Of a stretch of DNA of 64,000 nucleotides, positions 44,924 to 53,887 are shown in pieces. The stretch covers positions 1 through 64,000 of the forward strand of contig JAICJH010000002.1 in the NCBI GenBank assembly GCA_025928545.1, read 5' to 3'. Numbering within the stretch: position 1 is the stretch's first letter; each line of letters begins with the position of its first letter. This DNA comes from Bryobacteraceae bacterium (GTDB lineage Bacteria > Acidobacteriota > Terriglobia > Bryobacterales > Bryobacteraceae). Below the pieces are notes generated by a model. The model ran no database searches, was not told the origin of the DNA, and saw only the letters and a list, made by a program, of their open reading frames with translations. Made by a program: the position numbers and the translations under genes.

Positions 44924-45778
44924 TTACTTCCGGCCGCGCAGGATCACGCGCTCAAACGGATGATTGCCGGGGCGGAGCACGCCGTGGTGCATGCCGACTT
45001 CTTCCACCTTCGTGAACCGGAGTTTCGACATCATCTGCATCAGGCAGGAACGATTGGGCAGCCACCATGAGACTTCGTCTTCATCCGGATCCGACCCGCC
45101 GAGATACATCATGGCGGGAGGTTCCTGCGGCCCGTCCGGGAGCATCTGCGCCAGAACCAATGTGCCGCGGCAAAGCGCAGCGAGGGCCGCGAGCGCTCTC
45201 AGCGGATAAAGTGTGTGGACCAGTACGTCGCCGACAAACACGAGATCGAAACCTTCAGGGACGCCCGCTTTTTCCGCCGTCAGGTCATAGAGCGTGGAGT
45301 AGCAGCGCTCCACTCGCGACCCAAGCCTTGCGTGGCAGAACTGGAAGGGACCTTCGAGCAGGCAGCGATAAAGCTCGCGTTCGGAATCGCCACGACGCAT
45401 TGCGCTGAGTTCGCCGCCGGGAAAGATCATGCGCTCGATTTTTCGCAGCGAGCCTTCGACGTCCTGCCCGGGAAAGCGATCGAGGTCGATCAGGGACGGC
45501 AATTCCACGGATACGACGCGTGCACCGCGCTTTTCGAATTCGAAGGCGAAGAATCCGGTGGCGGAGCCCGCATCGAGGACCGTCATGCCGCGCATGTCCT
45601 CTGGGAACTCGAAGGCCGAAATCGTTTCGCGGTAATCGTACATGCCGGGCGTGACAAGCCCATCGCCCAGATCGATCGTGTGATACCAGTAATAACGGCT
45701 GGTGTCGGGGAGGCCGAGTTCGTGAGCGCGCCCGGAAAACGCGCGCATGTCGTCTACAAAGCTACTTCCAGGCTGCAT
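44924..45778 (-). CDS. Class I SAM-dependent methyltransferase (glycan operon, copy 1)
   Basis: 284 residues from the ATG at 45778, whose ribosome site (AAGGG) lies in the end of the upstream gene; the two overlap by 17 bp. An ATG ten codons later is possible. SAM-binding motif I 'MTVLDAGSATGFFAFEFEKRGA' is followed by 'VVSVELPSL', 'FDLVFVGDVLVHTLYPLRAL' and 'WWLPNRSCLMQMMSKL'. This layout is close to the methyltransferase encoded at 55294. The acceptor is probably a sugar. The stop is 2 bp from the Wzt-like start. Confidence 0.85.
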   Translation of the reverse strand: MQPGSSFVDDMRAFSGRAHELGLPDTSRYYWYHTIDLGDGLVTPGMYDYRETISAFEFPEDMRGMTVLDAGSATGFFAFEFEKRGARVVSVELPSLIDLDRFPGQDVEGSLRKIERMIFPGGELSAMRRGDSERELYRCLLEGPFQFCHARLGSRVERCYSTLYDLTAEKAGVPEGFDLVFVGDVLVHTLYPLRALAALAALCRGTLVLAQMLPDGPQEPPAMMYLGGSDPDEDEVSWWLPNRSCLMQMMSKLRFTKVEEVGMHHGVLRPGNHPFERVILRGRK

Positions 45779-46526
45779 AGACGACCCTTTTGCCGCGCGC
45801 GTGCTGTTCGTAGGCGCCTTCGTGCGGCGGAATCTGCTCAATGCGCCGGAAGCCTGCCTGGCGAAGCATGAACCGGAGTGCCTTCGGCGATGGGCAGGTT
45901 GCCATTGGGGTGACACCGGTTTCACGGCCGCCTGCGTCGAACTCGCCCGTTTCATCTATGAGAGCCAGGATTCCGTGATAGGGACGAAGCCATTCGCGGG
46001 AACCCCACTCAGTTGAGCCTTCGATCTCGTCCACCACCTGAGTTTCGATCAAGCACATTTCGCCGGTAACGGCCGCAACCTGGCGGAGACACAGCATCGG
46101 ATCTTCGACGTGATACAAAACACCCAGAAAAAGCGTGAGCGGGTATTGGCGATTTCGGTCGGCAGCAAGGGTTTCGACGCGGCCCTGGCGGTACTCGACC
46201 CGGTCGATACCCATCGCTTTTGCGACGAAGCGCGCGCGGCCGAGGTTTTCCTCACGGGCATCGAGGCCCGTCACAAGCATGCCGCGGCGCGCCATCGCCA
46301 GGGAATAAAAGCCTTCGTGGCAACCGATATCGAGGCACTCCAGGCCGCGTTCACGCTGGCCGAAGTAATTGCCGACGGCCCCTTCGACCATGCGCAGGCG
46401 CGTGTCGAAAATATCCGTGACGGAAGGCGGAACGATCGCGGTAGTCCGCAGGCCTCCCCCGAATTCAAACGGATAGAACCACGGCCCGTATTGTTCGATC
46501 CCAAGCTGAATTTCCTGCGGCGTCAC
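45762..46526 (-). CDS. Class I SAM-dependent methyltransferase (glycan operon, copy 2)
   Basis: 254 residues. I chose the GTG at 46526 because GGAGG lies five bases upstream and it overlaps the preceding stop (GTGA); an in-frame ATG at 46598 lies inside the previous gene. Features: 'FDTRLRMVEGAVGNYFGQRE', SAM motif 'CLDIGCHEGFYSLAMARRG', 'VTGLDAREENLGRARFVAKA', 'FLGVLYHVEDPMLCLRQVA'. The layout resembles tRNA-mo5U34-type (DUF1698-like) methyltransferases, but the operon points to a glycan substrate. Confidence 0.85.
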   Translation of the reverse strand: MTPQEIQLGIEQYGPWFYPFEFGGGLRTTAIVPPSVTDIFDTRLRMVEGAVGNYFGQRERGLECLDIGCHEGFYSLAMARRGMLVTGLDAREENLGRARFVAKAMGIDRVEYRQGRVETLAADRNRQYPLTLFLGVLYHVEDPMLCLRQVAAVTGEMCLIETQVVDEIEGSTEWGSREWLRPYHGILALIDETGEFDAGGRETGVTPMATCPSPKALRFMLRQAGFRRIEQIPPHEGAYEQHARGKRVVYAAWK

Positions 46527-47290
46527 GCTTTCCTCCAGAGCCAGCCATCGGGCCAGTAGGTGACGTTTTGCGTCAACGGGCTCGTGTTCACTTTCCATTC
46601 CGGTTGCCGCATTTCGAATTCCGGATGCCAGGCGAGAAATTCGCGGGCCGCAGCAGCGGGATGGTCGTGCGCCCACGTTGCTTCGCCGTGAGGCACATCC
46701 GACAGGTCGCGCATGATGCCATCGGCAGCGACGATGCACGAGCCACGCGTCACCAGTGGGGCATACGCTTCGAGTTCGGCTGCGACGTGGGCCTGGGTGT
46801 GATTAGAATCCAGAATCACCAGCGCGGTTTCGCCGCTCTTCACCAACCCATGCACCTGCGCAACGATTTCCGGGGCAACGGAATTCCCTTCTATCAACCG
46901 GATGCGGTGTGAAAGCGGATGTTCAGACAGGGCTTCCCGGACTCCGGCACGTATCTCGACATCGATGCCGATCACGCGCCCTTTATTCATTGCCTGACAC
47001 AGGGAAGCGTGGAACAGGAGCGAGCCACCGTCGAACACGCCGGTTTCCACGATTACGTCGGGGCGGATCTCGTACACGACTTCCTGGAGGCGGATGAGGT
47101 CCTCGGGTAACTGCAGGATGGGCCGGCCGAACCAGGAAAACGTATGGTAGTAGCGCAGCGACCAGCCGACCCGGACCCATTCACGGCTGATGAGCTCGAA
47201 CGCCTCGCGCGAGTAGAGTGGCACATCGCGACGGCCGCCAGGCTGATCGATCGTCAACACCTCGGCGTCGTGATTAATCGTTAGATTCAT
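46523..47290 (-). CDS. CmcI-like SAM-dependent methyltransferase/hydroxylase family protein
   Basis: 255 residues. CmcI family (named for cephalosporin hydroxylation) with 'PEDLIRLQEVVYEIRPDVIVETG', 'GGSLLFHASLCQ', 'RVIGIDVEI', 'LVILDSNHTQAHVAAELEAY' and 'GSCIVAADGIMRDL'. In surface glycan and glycolipid clusters, members of this family act as sugar O-methyltransferases (e.g. rhamnosyl O-methylation), which suits this setting. It is first in the operon; the two methyltransferases and Wzt-like ATPase follow with overlapping or nearly touching ends. Confidence 0.87.
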   Translation of the reverse strand: MNLTINHDAEVLTIDQPGGRRDVPLYSREAFELISREWVRVGWSLRYYHTFSWFGRPILQLPEDLIRLQEVVYEIRPDVIVETGVFDGGSLLFHASLCQAMNKGRVIGIDVEIRAGVREALSEHPLSHRIRLIEGNSVAPEIVAQVHGLVKSGETALVILDSNHTQAHVAAELEAYAPLVTRGSCIVAADGIMRDLSDVPHGEATWAHDHPAAAAREFLAWHPEFEMRQPEWKVNTSPLTQNVTYWPDGWLWRKA

Positions 47291-47424
47291 TCTGAGGGGC
47301 GAAACCGACCATTATCGCGCGTCCGTTCCCGTCCGCTGAAGTGCCCGGTGGCCGCCATGACCCTGAAGAGCGGTGATATTCTGGTTTCGAAACGTTGTCT
47401 GAGCAATTTCGGACCGGCGCTAAC

Positions 47425-47919
47425 ATGGACCTCAACCTCGAAACACTCAAAGGCGAAATTCTCAACTACCTGGCAGCCTCGGAATTTGCCGTATTCCACA
47501 GCTTTTCGGGCGGGCTGGAAGAGCTTCCGGTCATCAGCTGGGATACGGAACGCTTTCCCGACTACCGCATGTTTCTGGATGCGGCGCAGAAGGTGGGCCA
47601 AAAGCTGATTTTGTTCGCTTCGCGGAATTTCGAAGAAATCGAAGTTGAGGAGGCGCTCGAGGGTATCGAAGAGGCCGCCATCAACCATGAGGAACAGCGC
47701 GATCTGGAGCGCCGGGTTCGAAGCGCCCGCAAGCATAGCGGCGAAACATGCTCGCTCGAGATGGCGTTCGATTTCAACTCGCACCTTTACGTGTACGAGT
47801 TACAGCCCGACTGGTACGAAGAGTTTCTGGAGACCTGCGACGAAATCACCACAATGCTGCCTGTGGGAGATGGTGGTGATTCCGAAGATGGCCTCGGCGG
47901 CTTCTATTCGAATAACTAG
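47425..47919 (+). CDS. Conserved small acidic protein of unknown function
   Basis: 164 residues from an ATG at 47425. No signal peptide or transmembrane segment. It has many acidic residues, 'EFAVFHSFSGGLEELPVISW', 'QKVGQKLILFASRNFEEIEV', a predicted helix 'EEQRDLERRVRSARKHSGET', and 'LYVYELQPDWYEEFLETCDEI'. I recognise no named family. It overlaps the start of recJ by 32 bp in another frame, suggesting translational coupling. Cytoplasmic location is likely. Confidence 0.7.
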   Translation: MDLNLETLKGEILNYLAASEFAVFHSFSGGLEELPVISWDTERFPDYRMFLDAAQKVGQKLILFASRNFEEIEVEEALEGIEEAAINHEEQRDLERRVRSARKHSGETCSLEMAFDFNSHLYVYELQPDWYEEFLETCDEITTMLPVGDGGDSEDGLGGFYSNN

Positions 47920-49680
47920 CCGCTGGGATTTTCCGCGAGCGGATGACGGGCTATCCACTGGCGATCACACTTCCGCCGTTGCCGCGCTTGGCGTTGAGCT
48001 GAAGGTTCCTTTTGCCGCCGCGCAAGTGCTGTGGAAGCGGGGTTACCGCGATGCGGTCAGCGCCGGCAAGTTCCTGAATCCCAGGATGGAGGATCTGCAC
48101 GATCCGTTTCTGCTGCGCGATATGGATCGCGCGGTAGCGCGCATTGAAACCGCTATCGCCGGGGGCGAGGCGATGGAGATCCACGGCGATTACGACGTGG
48201 ATGGCGTGACTTCCACCGTGATTCTGAAGAAGGCGCTGGAATTGATCGGTGTCAACGCCGCGTGGCATATCCCGCATCGCCTGAACGATGGGTACGGCAT
48301 GCAGGTTGCTTCAGTGGAAGAAGCTGCGCAACGGGGTGTGCGGCTGATCGTCAGCGTGGACAACGGAATCCGCGCCGGCGCCGCAATTGCCCGCGGCCTG
48401 GAACTGGGCGTTGAGACGATCATTACGGATCACCATCTGCCGGAGAATGAACTTCCGGCGGCCGTGGCGATCGTGAATCCGAACCGGACGGATTGCACTT
48501 ATCCGAATCCGAACTTGTGCGGGGCCGGAGTCGCGTTCAAACTGGCCCACGCGATTCTCTCCCGCGCCGGCTGGACAGATGCGAAGCTCTCCGCGTTCTG
48601 GAATCGTTCCTGAAGCTGGTGGCGATTGCGACGATTGCGGATATTGTTCCGTTGACAGGCGAGAATCGCATCATCGTAAAGCACGGTCTGGCGGGGCTGA
48701 GCGATGTGCGCAATCCTGGTCTGCGGGCTTTGTTAGCTGCCGCGGGCTTTAGAGATCGCGTGCCGGATGCGGGAGAGGTCGCATTTCGGATTGCCCCCGC
48801 CATCAACGCTTCGGGCAGGATGGACAGCGCCGGGCAGGCCGTTCGAATGTTCCTGACGAACGATCCCGAGGAAGCTGCCGTCATCGCCCAGGAGTTGTTC
48901 GCCATGAATCAGGAACGGCAGACGGCGGAGCGCGCTGTCGTGAACGCTATCTTCGCGCAGTGCGCTGAGACACCGGTGGCTGATTCGGATGGCGCTCTGG
49001 TTTTCTGGGGCGAGGGATGGCATCGCGGCGTGGTTGGCATCGTGGCCAGCCGGGTGGTGAACAGATTCCATCGTCCGGCTATTGTACTGGGGGTGGAAAA
49101 TGGCGTGGCGCAAGGCTCCGGCCGCAGCATCGAGGCCTTCCATCTGCTGGAAGCGCTGGAAAGTATGCGCGAACTGTTCACGCGGTTTGGTGGCCACGCG
49201 CATGCGGCGGGCCTGACACTGCCCTCGGCCGCGCTCGAAGTGTTTCGCGAGCGTTTCCGGGTTTATGCGGCAGGGCGGCTCACCCCGGAGGACATGCGGC
49301 CCGTAGTCGATATAGACGCGGTGGTGCAATTGGCGGAGTTGGGCGATGCGCTGTGGCTCGCGTTGCAGCAGATCGGGCCGTTCGGCATGGATAATCGTTC
49401 TCCGCTGTTCGCCGTCACGGCGGTGAAACTCGTAAGCCCGCCACAGGTCTGGAAAGAGAAGCATCTGAAAGTTGTTGTGAAGCAGGGGACGCGGACCGTT
49501 GCCATGAAGGCATGGAACATGGCTGAGAGAGTTCACGAACTCAGTGAGATGGAATTGCTCGACGTTGCATTTGAGATCGATCGCGGCTGGTCTGGCGGTT
49601 GGGATTTGACGGCTCGCGAATTCCGGGCGCATGAGGGCCGGGCTGTCAGCGCCAACGCTGGTGCGGGCGTCGGCTTATAA
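47888..49680 (+). pseudogene. recJ: Single-stranded-DNA exonuclease RecJ, split by an apparent frameshift
   Basis: The first part, from the ATG at 47888, holds 'EDLHDPFLLRDMDRAVARIE', 'IHGDYDVDGVTST' (DHH motif I, Asp103-Asp105 area) and 'IITDHHLPENELP' (Asp181-His182-His183). It stops at 48613 after 'GWTDAKLSAFWNRS'. The natural continuation 'RVLESFLKLVAIATIADIVPL' is in another frame and runs to 49680 with 'NASGRMDSAGQAVRMF', 'GIVASRVV' and 'RFGGHAHAAGLTLP' (DHHA1). The join lies near 48587-48592 in 'aagctctccgcg', and a one-base deletion would explain it. Everything else is family-normal. It could be a sequencing error, a recent mutation, or rarely recoding. Confidence 0.88.
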
Positions 49681-49688
49681 CACCAGGC

Positions 49689-49725
49689 AAAAAAAATAGC
49701 GGGGCAGATATTCCTGCCCCGCTAT
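49689..49725 (-). terminator. Strong Rho-independent terminator for the PQQ-like operon
   Basis: A perfect 12-bp stem (ATAGCGGGGCAG at 49696-49707 and CTGCCCCGCTAT at 49714-49725) with a 6-nt loop. On the minus strand it is followed by eight T residues (complement of 49689-49696). It is located 18 bp beyond the stop of the beta-propeller gene; the recJ stop is on the other side. Confidence 0.92.
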
Positions 49726-49743
49726 CAAAGTTAAAACGCGATG

Positions 49744-51285
49744 TTATTTTGCGATGCCGTAGCAGTAAAGCATGCCGTCGAACGTACCGAGATACACCTT
49801 GCCGTTGGCGACGGAAAGTTCGCCGTTGTGCACCCATGACTTAATGTCGTCGCCGCTGCTCCAGAGCTCTTTGCCGGTCTGACCATCCAGAGCGTAGAGA
49901 ACCGCGCGAGTGGAGGCGGGAATTCGGCGGGAGGCAACGTCGGCGAGACCTACGTCGTAATACGCCTGGGCCGTGTTCTCGCCACTGCCGTAAGCGAAGA
50001 CCACGCCATTGGCAACGACGGGCGGCTCGCCCTGATCCATATCGCGTGAGATCCAGGCAGGTTGAAGGGTAATCTTGCCATTCACTTCCTGGACTTTGAA
50101 TGCGGCAACTCCGCCTTTCTTCGTCTCACCGTTCGTGATCGGGAATTTGAACTGCGAGTGTTGCGGTCCCCAGAACGGGCTCAACACCCAGCGGTTGCCC
50201 TTCGGATCAAGCCAGGTAGCGAGCGAGCCCCAGATGCCGGCCGAGGCGAAGTTGACGTCCTCATTGCAAAACATGGGAGTTGTGAACAGGTCAGTGCGGT
50301 GATCGTCGCCACCGATGGACGCGGTGTCCATCAGCCAAAGGCGGCATTCCTTGCTCCCGCTGACCATCAGTTCTTTGTTCTTGTACTGGAAAATCACGGG
50401 GGTGACCTGCGCATCCAGATCGCGCTTCACCAGCCATGCCGCATTGGGTGGTCCGAACGTGTCGAAAAGCTTGAGCTCTTTCGTCTGCGGATCCTGCTTC
50501 AGGCCGATGATGCCGTTACCGTAAACGCCGGCTTCGGGATTCCACTGGCCGTCGCCGGTTCCTGTGTACATGGCCCCGGTCTTCGAGCTGATTGCGGGAC
50601 CGGTGCGACCCCACATGCCGCCACCTGCCGGACCCCAGTTGCCGACCTTCTTTGTGGCGAGATCGAACGCATAGCCATGGTTGGGATTGCCGCCGCAGCC
50701 CTGCGAAGTGTGCGTGTAGATAACACCCTTGTACAGGTTGAGCGACCACGTCTTGCCGTTAGCCGGCACGAACTTCATCGGCGGCGCGATATCTTCACCA
50801 TCGGCGGCGTTGATTTGATGCAGACGGCCATCCCAGGACACGGAATAGATTGTGTACTTGCCAGGCGCAGTCATTGCGATGGCCGGAATGGCGGTTTGTC
50901 CGCCGGGGCAGAGCGGATCCTGTCCGGGCGCCGGGCCGACGTAGTCGCTGGTGTAGTGCTTGCTCCAGAGAATAGTGCCCTTGGCGGCGTCAATGGCGAA
51001 AAGATCGTCGGAAACACCGGCCACGATGGCGATTTCCTTCGGTCCGGTCTTGGTCGTGACCTTACCGGCAACAAGCGTGTTGAAGAGATTGCTCATCACG
51101 CGTGGCTTGCTATCGAGCTGAAGCTTCCATAAAAGCGTCATGTTTTTGGCCGTGGCGGGGCTGAGCAACTTCTCGTCTTTTTGCCAGTGCGTGCGCTCGA
51201 AGTCGTTGCCGCCCGCGAGCCAGTCGGCGCTCCAGCCGAGAACGCAGCCTGCGGTCATTACCGCAATGATTGAAATGATTTTCAT
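49744..51285 (-). CDS. Exported PQQ-like beta-propeller repeat protein, copy 2
   Basis: 513 residues with signal peptide '[18 protein letters not shown]'. Repeated beta-propeller motifs: '[19 protein letters not shown]', '[13 protein letters not shown]', '[18 protein letters not shown]', '[17 protein letters not shown]'. The architecture is a quinoprotein-dehydrogenase-like propeller, but I do not see the PQQ ring of Trp-docking repeats or a cytochrome c domain that would show an enzyme. Cys pairs 'DPLCPGG' and '[11 protein letters not shown]' are present. Tandem paralog of the gene at 51306; the start of this gene is 20 bp after that gene's stop. Confidence 0.83.
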   Translation of the reverse strand: MKIISIIAVMTAGCVLGWSADWLAGGNDFERTHWQKDEKLLSPATAKNMTLLWKLQLDSKPRVMSNLFNTLVAGKVTTKTGPKEIAIVAGVSDDLFAIDAAKGTILWSKHYTSDYVGPAPGQDPLCPGGQTAIPAIAMTAPGKYTIYSVSWDGRLHQINAADGEDIAPPMKFVPANGKTWSLNLYKGVIYTHTSQGCGGNPNHGYAFDLATKKVGNWGPAGGGMWGRTGPAISSKTGAMYTGTGDGQWNPEAGVYGNGIIGLKQDPQTKELKLFDTFGPPNAAWLVKRDLDAQVTPVIFQYKNKELMVSGSKECRLWLMDTASIGGDDHRTDLFTTPMFCNEDVNFASAGIWGSLATWLDPKGNRWVLSPFWGPQHSQFKFPITNGETKKGGVAAFKVQEVNGKITLQPAWISRDMDQGEPPVVANGVVFAYGSGENTAQAYYDVGLADVASRRIPASTRAVLYALDGQTGKELWSSGDDIKSWVHNGELSVANGKVYLGTFDGMLYCYGIAK

Positions 51286-51305
51286 GGTTTCTGAACCTTA
51301 TCCAG

Positions 51306-53030
51306 TTACTGAACTTTCTTGGCGAGATCCGGCGGGACAAGTGGAATCCCGAACGCGTAAATCGTGCTGTCCGACGTGGCGAAGTAGAGTTGACCAGCGC
51401 TTGCCGCCAATCCACCCGATCGCCCAAGCGAACCCGTGATGGTCGATCCGCTGTTGTACAGCTCCTTGCCGGTCGCGCCGTCAAGCGCATAAAGCTTTGC
51501 GCCCGCGCCGCTGGAGGCGGCAAACACGATACCGTTCACGACGATTGGCGGCAGGGGAGCCGCAATGTCGTGCGAGACCCAGGCGGGTTGCAGCGTGGGT
51601 TTGCCGTTCTGCGCCACGACTTTGAATGCCGCGATTGCACCGCTGTTTGCGGCGCCGTTGGTGCCCGGGAATTTTGCCGCGCTGTTCAGCGCGCCAGTCA
51701 CGCCAACCAGAACCCAGCGAGTACCGGTGCTGTCTTCCCAACTGGCGAGCGCGCCGGCGTCTGCTCCGGATGCCGCATATGCGACGGATGCGAGTGGGGT
51801 CTTATGGTCTGCGCCACCGATAGCCGCGCTGTCCAGCAGATAAAGATTGCCGTTCTTGTTGGCGACCGCGATCAGATCTTTGTCTGTGCCGCCGTTTTTG
51901 AAGGAGAAAACAACGGGCGAAGAAGTGAAATCCGACTTACCAGGCGTGAACCAGTCCTTCAGCTTGAGGGTCTTGGTTTCGAGAGCGACCACGGAATCCG
52001 AATATGCGGCCGGAGTGTAATCGCCATCCGCGATAGCTGCGTAAACCGTGCCATCGGTTCCAAGTGCCGGACCGTATGTTCCGGCTACGCCACCGCCGTT
52101 GGTCGACCAGTGCATCGCGGCCGGAGAAGCCGCCGAAGTATCGATGGCCCAGATGCCATTGGCTACCCCGGCACAATTGCCACTCGTCGAAGCGTAGATC
52201 ACGTTGTCGACCAGAATCAGGCCGGTGGCATTGGCATTCGCGGGGAGGAAGCGAACAGGGGGCTTGGCGTCAGCTCCATTCGAGATATACATGGTTCGCA
52301 GCATGCCGTCCGTCGCCACCGCATAAACGGCATCCGGGGGGCGAGCGCCGCCACCACCGAACCCGCCGGGACCTCCGGGTCCGCGACCCGCGCCGGAAGC
52401 TCCCGCCGCGCCGCGTCCACCGGCCGCGGCAATTTGGCCACCACGGCCGCCCGACCCACCTGCCGCTCCGCCGAAGCCGCCACCACCGCGGCCCTGTCCA
52501 ATTGTGATCGCGCCGGCTTCGGGCTCACTCACGCCGCTGGCTGCTCCGCCGCGTCCACCACCGCCTCGTCCGGCAGCTGGCGCCGGCGGGAGGAGCGGAG
52601 TGGGGCGTGTAACACCCGCGGTCATTCCGCCAGGACATGCCGCTGTGCTTTGCGCCGGCGTGGCGCCAAAATTCTGGGTCCATTCCACACGGCCGACGTC
52701 GGTATCCAGTGCGACGGCATTATTCGACGCGCCGCCGAGAAAGGCATACGACCGGAAGCCACGATAGCCGATGTAGCTGTCTACCATGACAGCGGAGGAG
52801 AGGGAATAGCTTTGCTTTGCGTCGTTGGTGGCTTTCACTTTCCAGAGAAACGAAAAGCCGGGCATGCTGGTGGCGGAGATTCGGTTATCCGTCCGTGCCC
52901 ACGAAGTGCGCTGCGCATCGGCGCCGCCGGTGTTCCAGCTTCCGCCGCCGCGCCCGAACTGAGCAATCGACAGCCCCGCAAGAGAAACGCATCCGGCGAC
53001 AAGCGCCACTGCGCGAGAGATATTTCGCAT
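51306..53030 (-). CDS. Exported PQQ-like beta-propeller protein with Gly-rich insert, copy 1
   Basis: 574 residues from the ATG at 53030 (an earlier in-frame start is less likely); signal peptide 'VALVAGCVSLAGLSIAQ'. Propeller motifs: 'NNAVALDTDVGRVEWTQNFG', 'NGIWAIDTSAASPAAMHWS', 'KLYALDGATGKELYNSG', 'GQLYFATSDSTIYAFGI'. Between strands, residues about 155-245 are a low-complexity Gly/Ala/Arg stretch (multiple 'RGGGG', 'GGRGG' units). It shares 'LQPAWVSHD' and 'ALDGATGKELY' blocks with the gene downstream. About 190 bp separate it from divergent infC. Confidence 0.83.
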   Translation of the reverse strand: MRNISRAVALVAGCVSLAGLSIAQFGRGGGSWNTGGADAQRTSWARTDNRISATSMPGFSFLWKVKATNDAKQSYSLSSAVMVDSYIGYRGFRSYAFLGGASNNAVALDTDVGRVEWTQNFGATPAQSTAACPGGMTAGVTRPTPLLPPAPAAGRGGGGRGGAASGVSEPEAGAITIGQGRGGGGFGGAAGGSGGRGGQIAAAGGRGAAGASGAGRGPGGPGGFGGGGARPPDAVYAVATDGMLRTMYISNGADAKPPVRFLPANANATGLILVDNVIYASTSGNCAGVANGIWAIDTSAASPAAMHWSTNGGGVAGTYGPALGTDGTVYAAIADGDYTPAAYSDSVVALETKTLKLKDWFTPGKSDFTSSPVVFSFKNGGTDKDLIAVANKNGNLYLLDSAAIGGADHKTPLASVAYAASGADAGALASWEDSTGTRWVLVGVTGALNSAAKFPGTNGAANSGAIAAFKVVAQNGKPTLQPAWVSHDIAAPLPPIVVNGIVFAASSGAGAKLYALDGATGKELYNSGSTITGSLGRSGGLAASAGQLYFATSDSTIYAFGIPLVPPDLAKKVQ

Positions 53031-53223
53031 ATTGTCTGAGTAATCCTTCTCGTTGAGTATATACCCGCACAATAGAGCGGTAATGGAGTGTTTACAGGCG
53101 TTTACACGGATTCAAGGGCCGTGTTGGTCCAGCCAAAACGCTCCTCCACGAACCTGTTCAGTGGCATCCGGTTGCAATTACGCCAGCCAATAGTGTTATG
53201 TTGGGATCTAGCCATATTCACGC

Positions 53224-53850
53224 ATGCTTCCAGGCCGTAATTTCCCACCCCGCAAACCCAGCCGCAGAGAAAATGTAAATGAGACGATTCGCGCGCGTGA
53301 AGTGCGCGCGGTCTTCCCCGATGGCACATCGGAGATCATGCCTACCCCCGCCGCTGTGCGGAAGGCGCAGGATCTGGGCCTCGATCTGGTTCTGGTTTCG
53401 CCTACTGCCGTGCCCCCCGTGGCCAAGGCAATCGATTACGGGCAGTATCAGTATGAGATGAAGAAGAAGCAGCACGACGCCAAAAAAAAGCAGCATGTCG
53501 TGCAGGTGAAGGAACTCAAATTCCGCCCGAACACTGACGATCACGATTACGATTTCAAGAAGAACCACGCGATTCGGTTCCTGCAGGAAGGCAATCGGGT
53601 GAAGGCGGTAGTGCAGTTTCGTGGACGCGAGATCGCCCACACGGATCTCGGACGTAAGTTACTTCTTCGTTTTGCGGAAGATCTGACGGTATATGGCGTG
53701 GTGGATGGTTCGCCCAGGATGGAAGGGCGCAATGCGCACATCCTGCTGAGTCCGGTGAAGGCTGTGGTCAAGGCCGCGCCGAAAGAAAAGCAGCACACTG
53801 AAAAACCACCTGCCGCTCCTCCGGCTCCTGTTGCAACGCAGCAGGCCTGA
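53224..53850 (+). CDS. infC: Translation initiation factor IF-3
   Basis: 208 residues. N-terminal domain 'RRENVNETIRAREVRAVFPD', 'AQDLGLDLVLVSPTAVPPVA', linker 'DYGQYQYEMKKKQHDAKKKQ', C-terminal domain 'VQVKELKFRPNTDDHDYDFK' and 'RFLQEGNRVKAVVQFRGREI'. These are full IF-3 signatures. A Lys/Pro/Ala-rich tail of ~30 residues ('APKEKQHTEKPPAAPPAP') extends beyond the usual end. IF-3 binds the 30S subunit and enforces start-codon selection. rpmI and rplT, normally next, are absent; the next gene is a beta-helix lipoprotein. Confidence 0.96.
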   Translation: MLPGRNFPPRKPSRRENVNETIRAREVRAVFPDGTSEIMPTPAAVRKAQDLGLDLVLVSPTAVPPVAKAIDYGQYQYEMKKKQHDAKKKQHVVQVKELKFRPNTDDHDYDFKKNHAIRFLQEGNRVKAVVQFRGREIAHTDLGRKLLLRFAEDLTVYGVVDGSPRMEGRNAHILLSPVKAVVKAAPKEKQHTEKPPAAPPAPVATQQA

Positions 53851-53887
53851 GTACGCTCGTTACAAGGCTATTCTTTCGGATTTCTGA

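Noticed and set aside
48493-49680. Second part of recJ as an independent gene
   Set aside because: It begins mid-domain and continues exactly where the upstream part stops being RecJ-like; best explained by a frameshift in one gene.
51390-53039. 549-residue plus-strand open frame
   Set aside because: Antisense to the Gly-rich beta-propeller gene; long only because of G+C-rich repeats, no recognisable domain.
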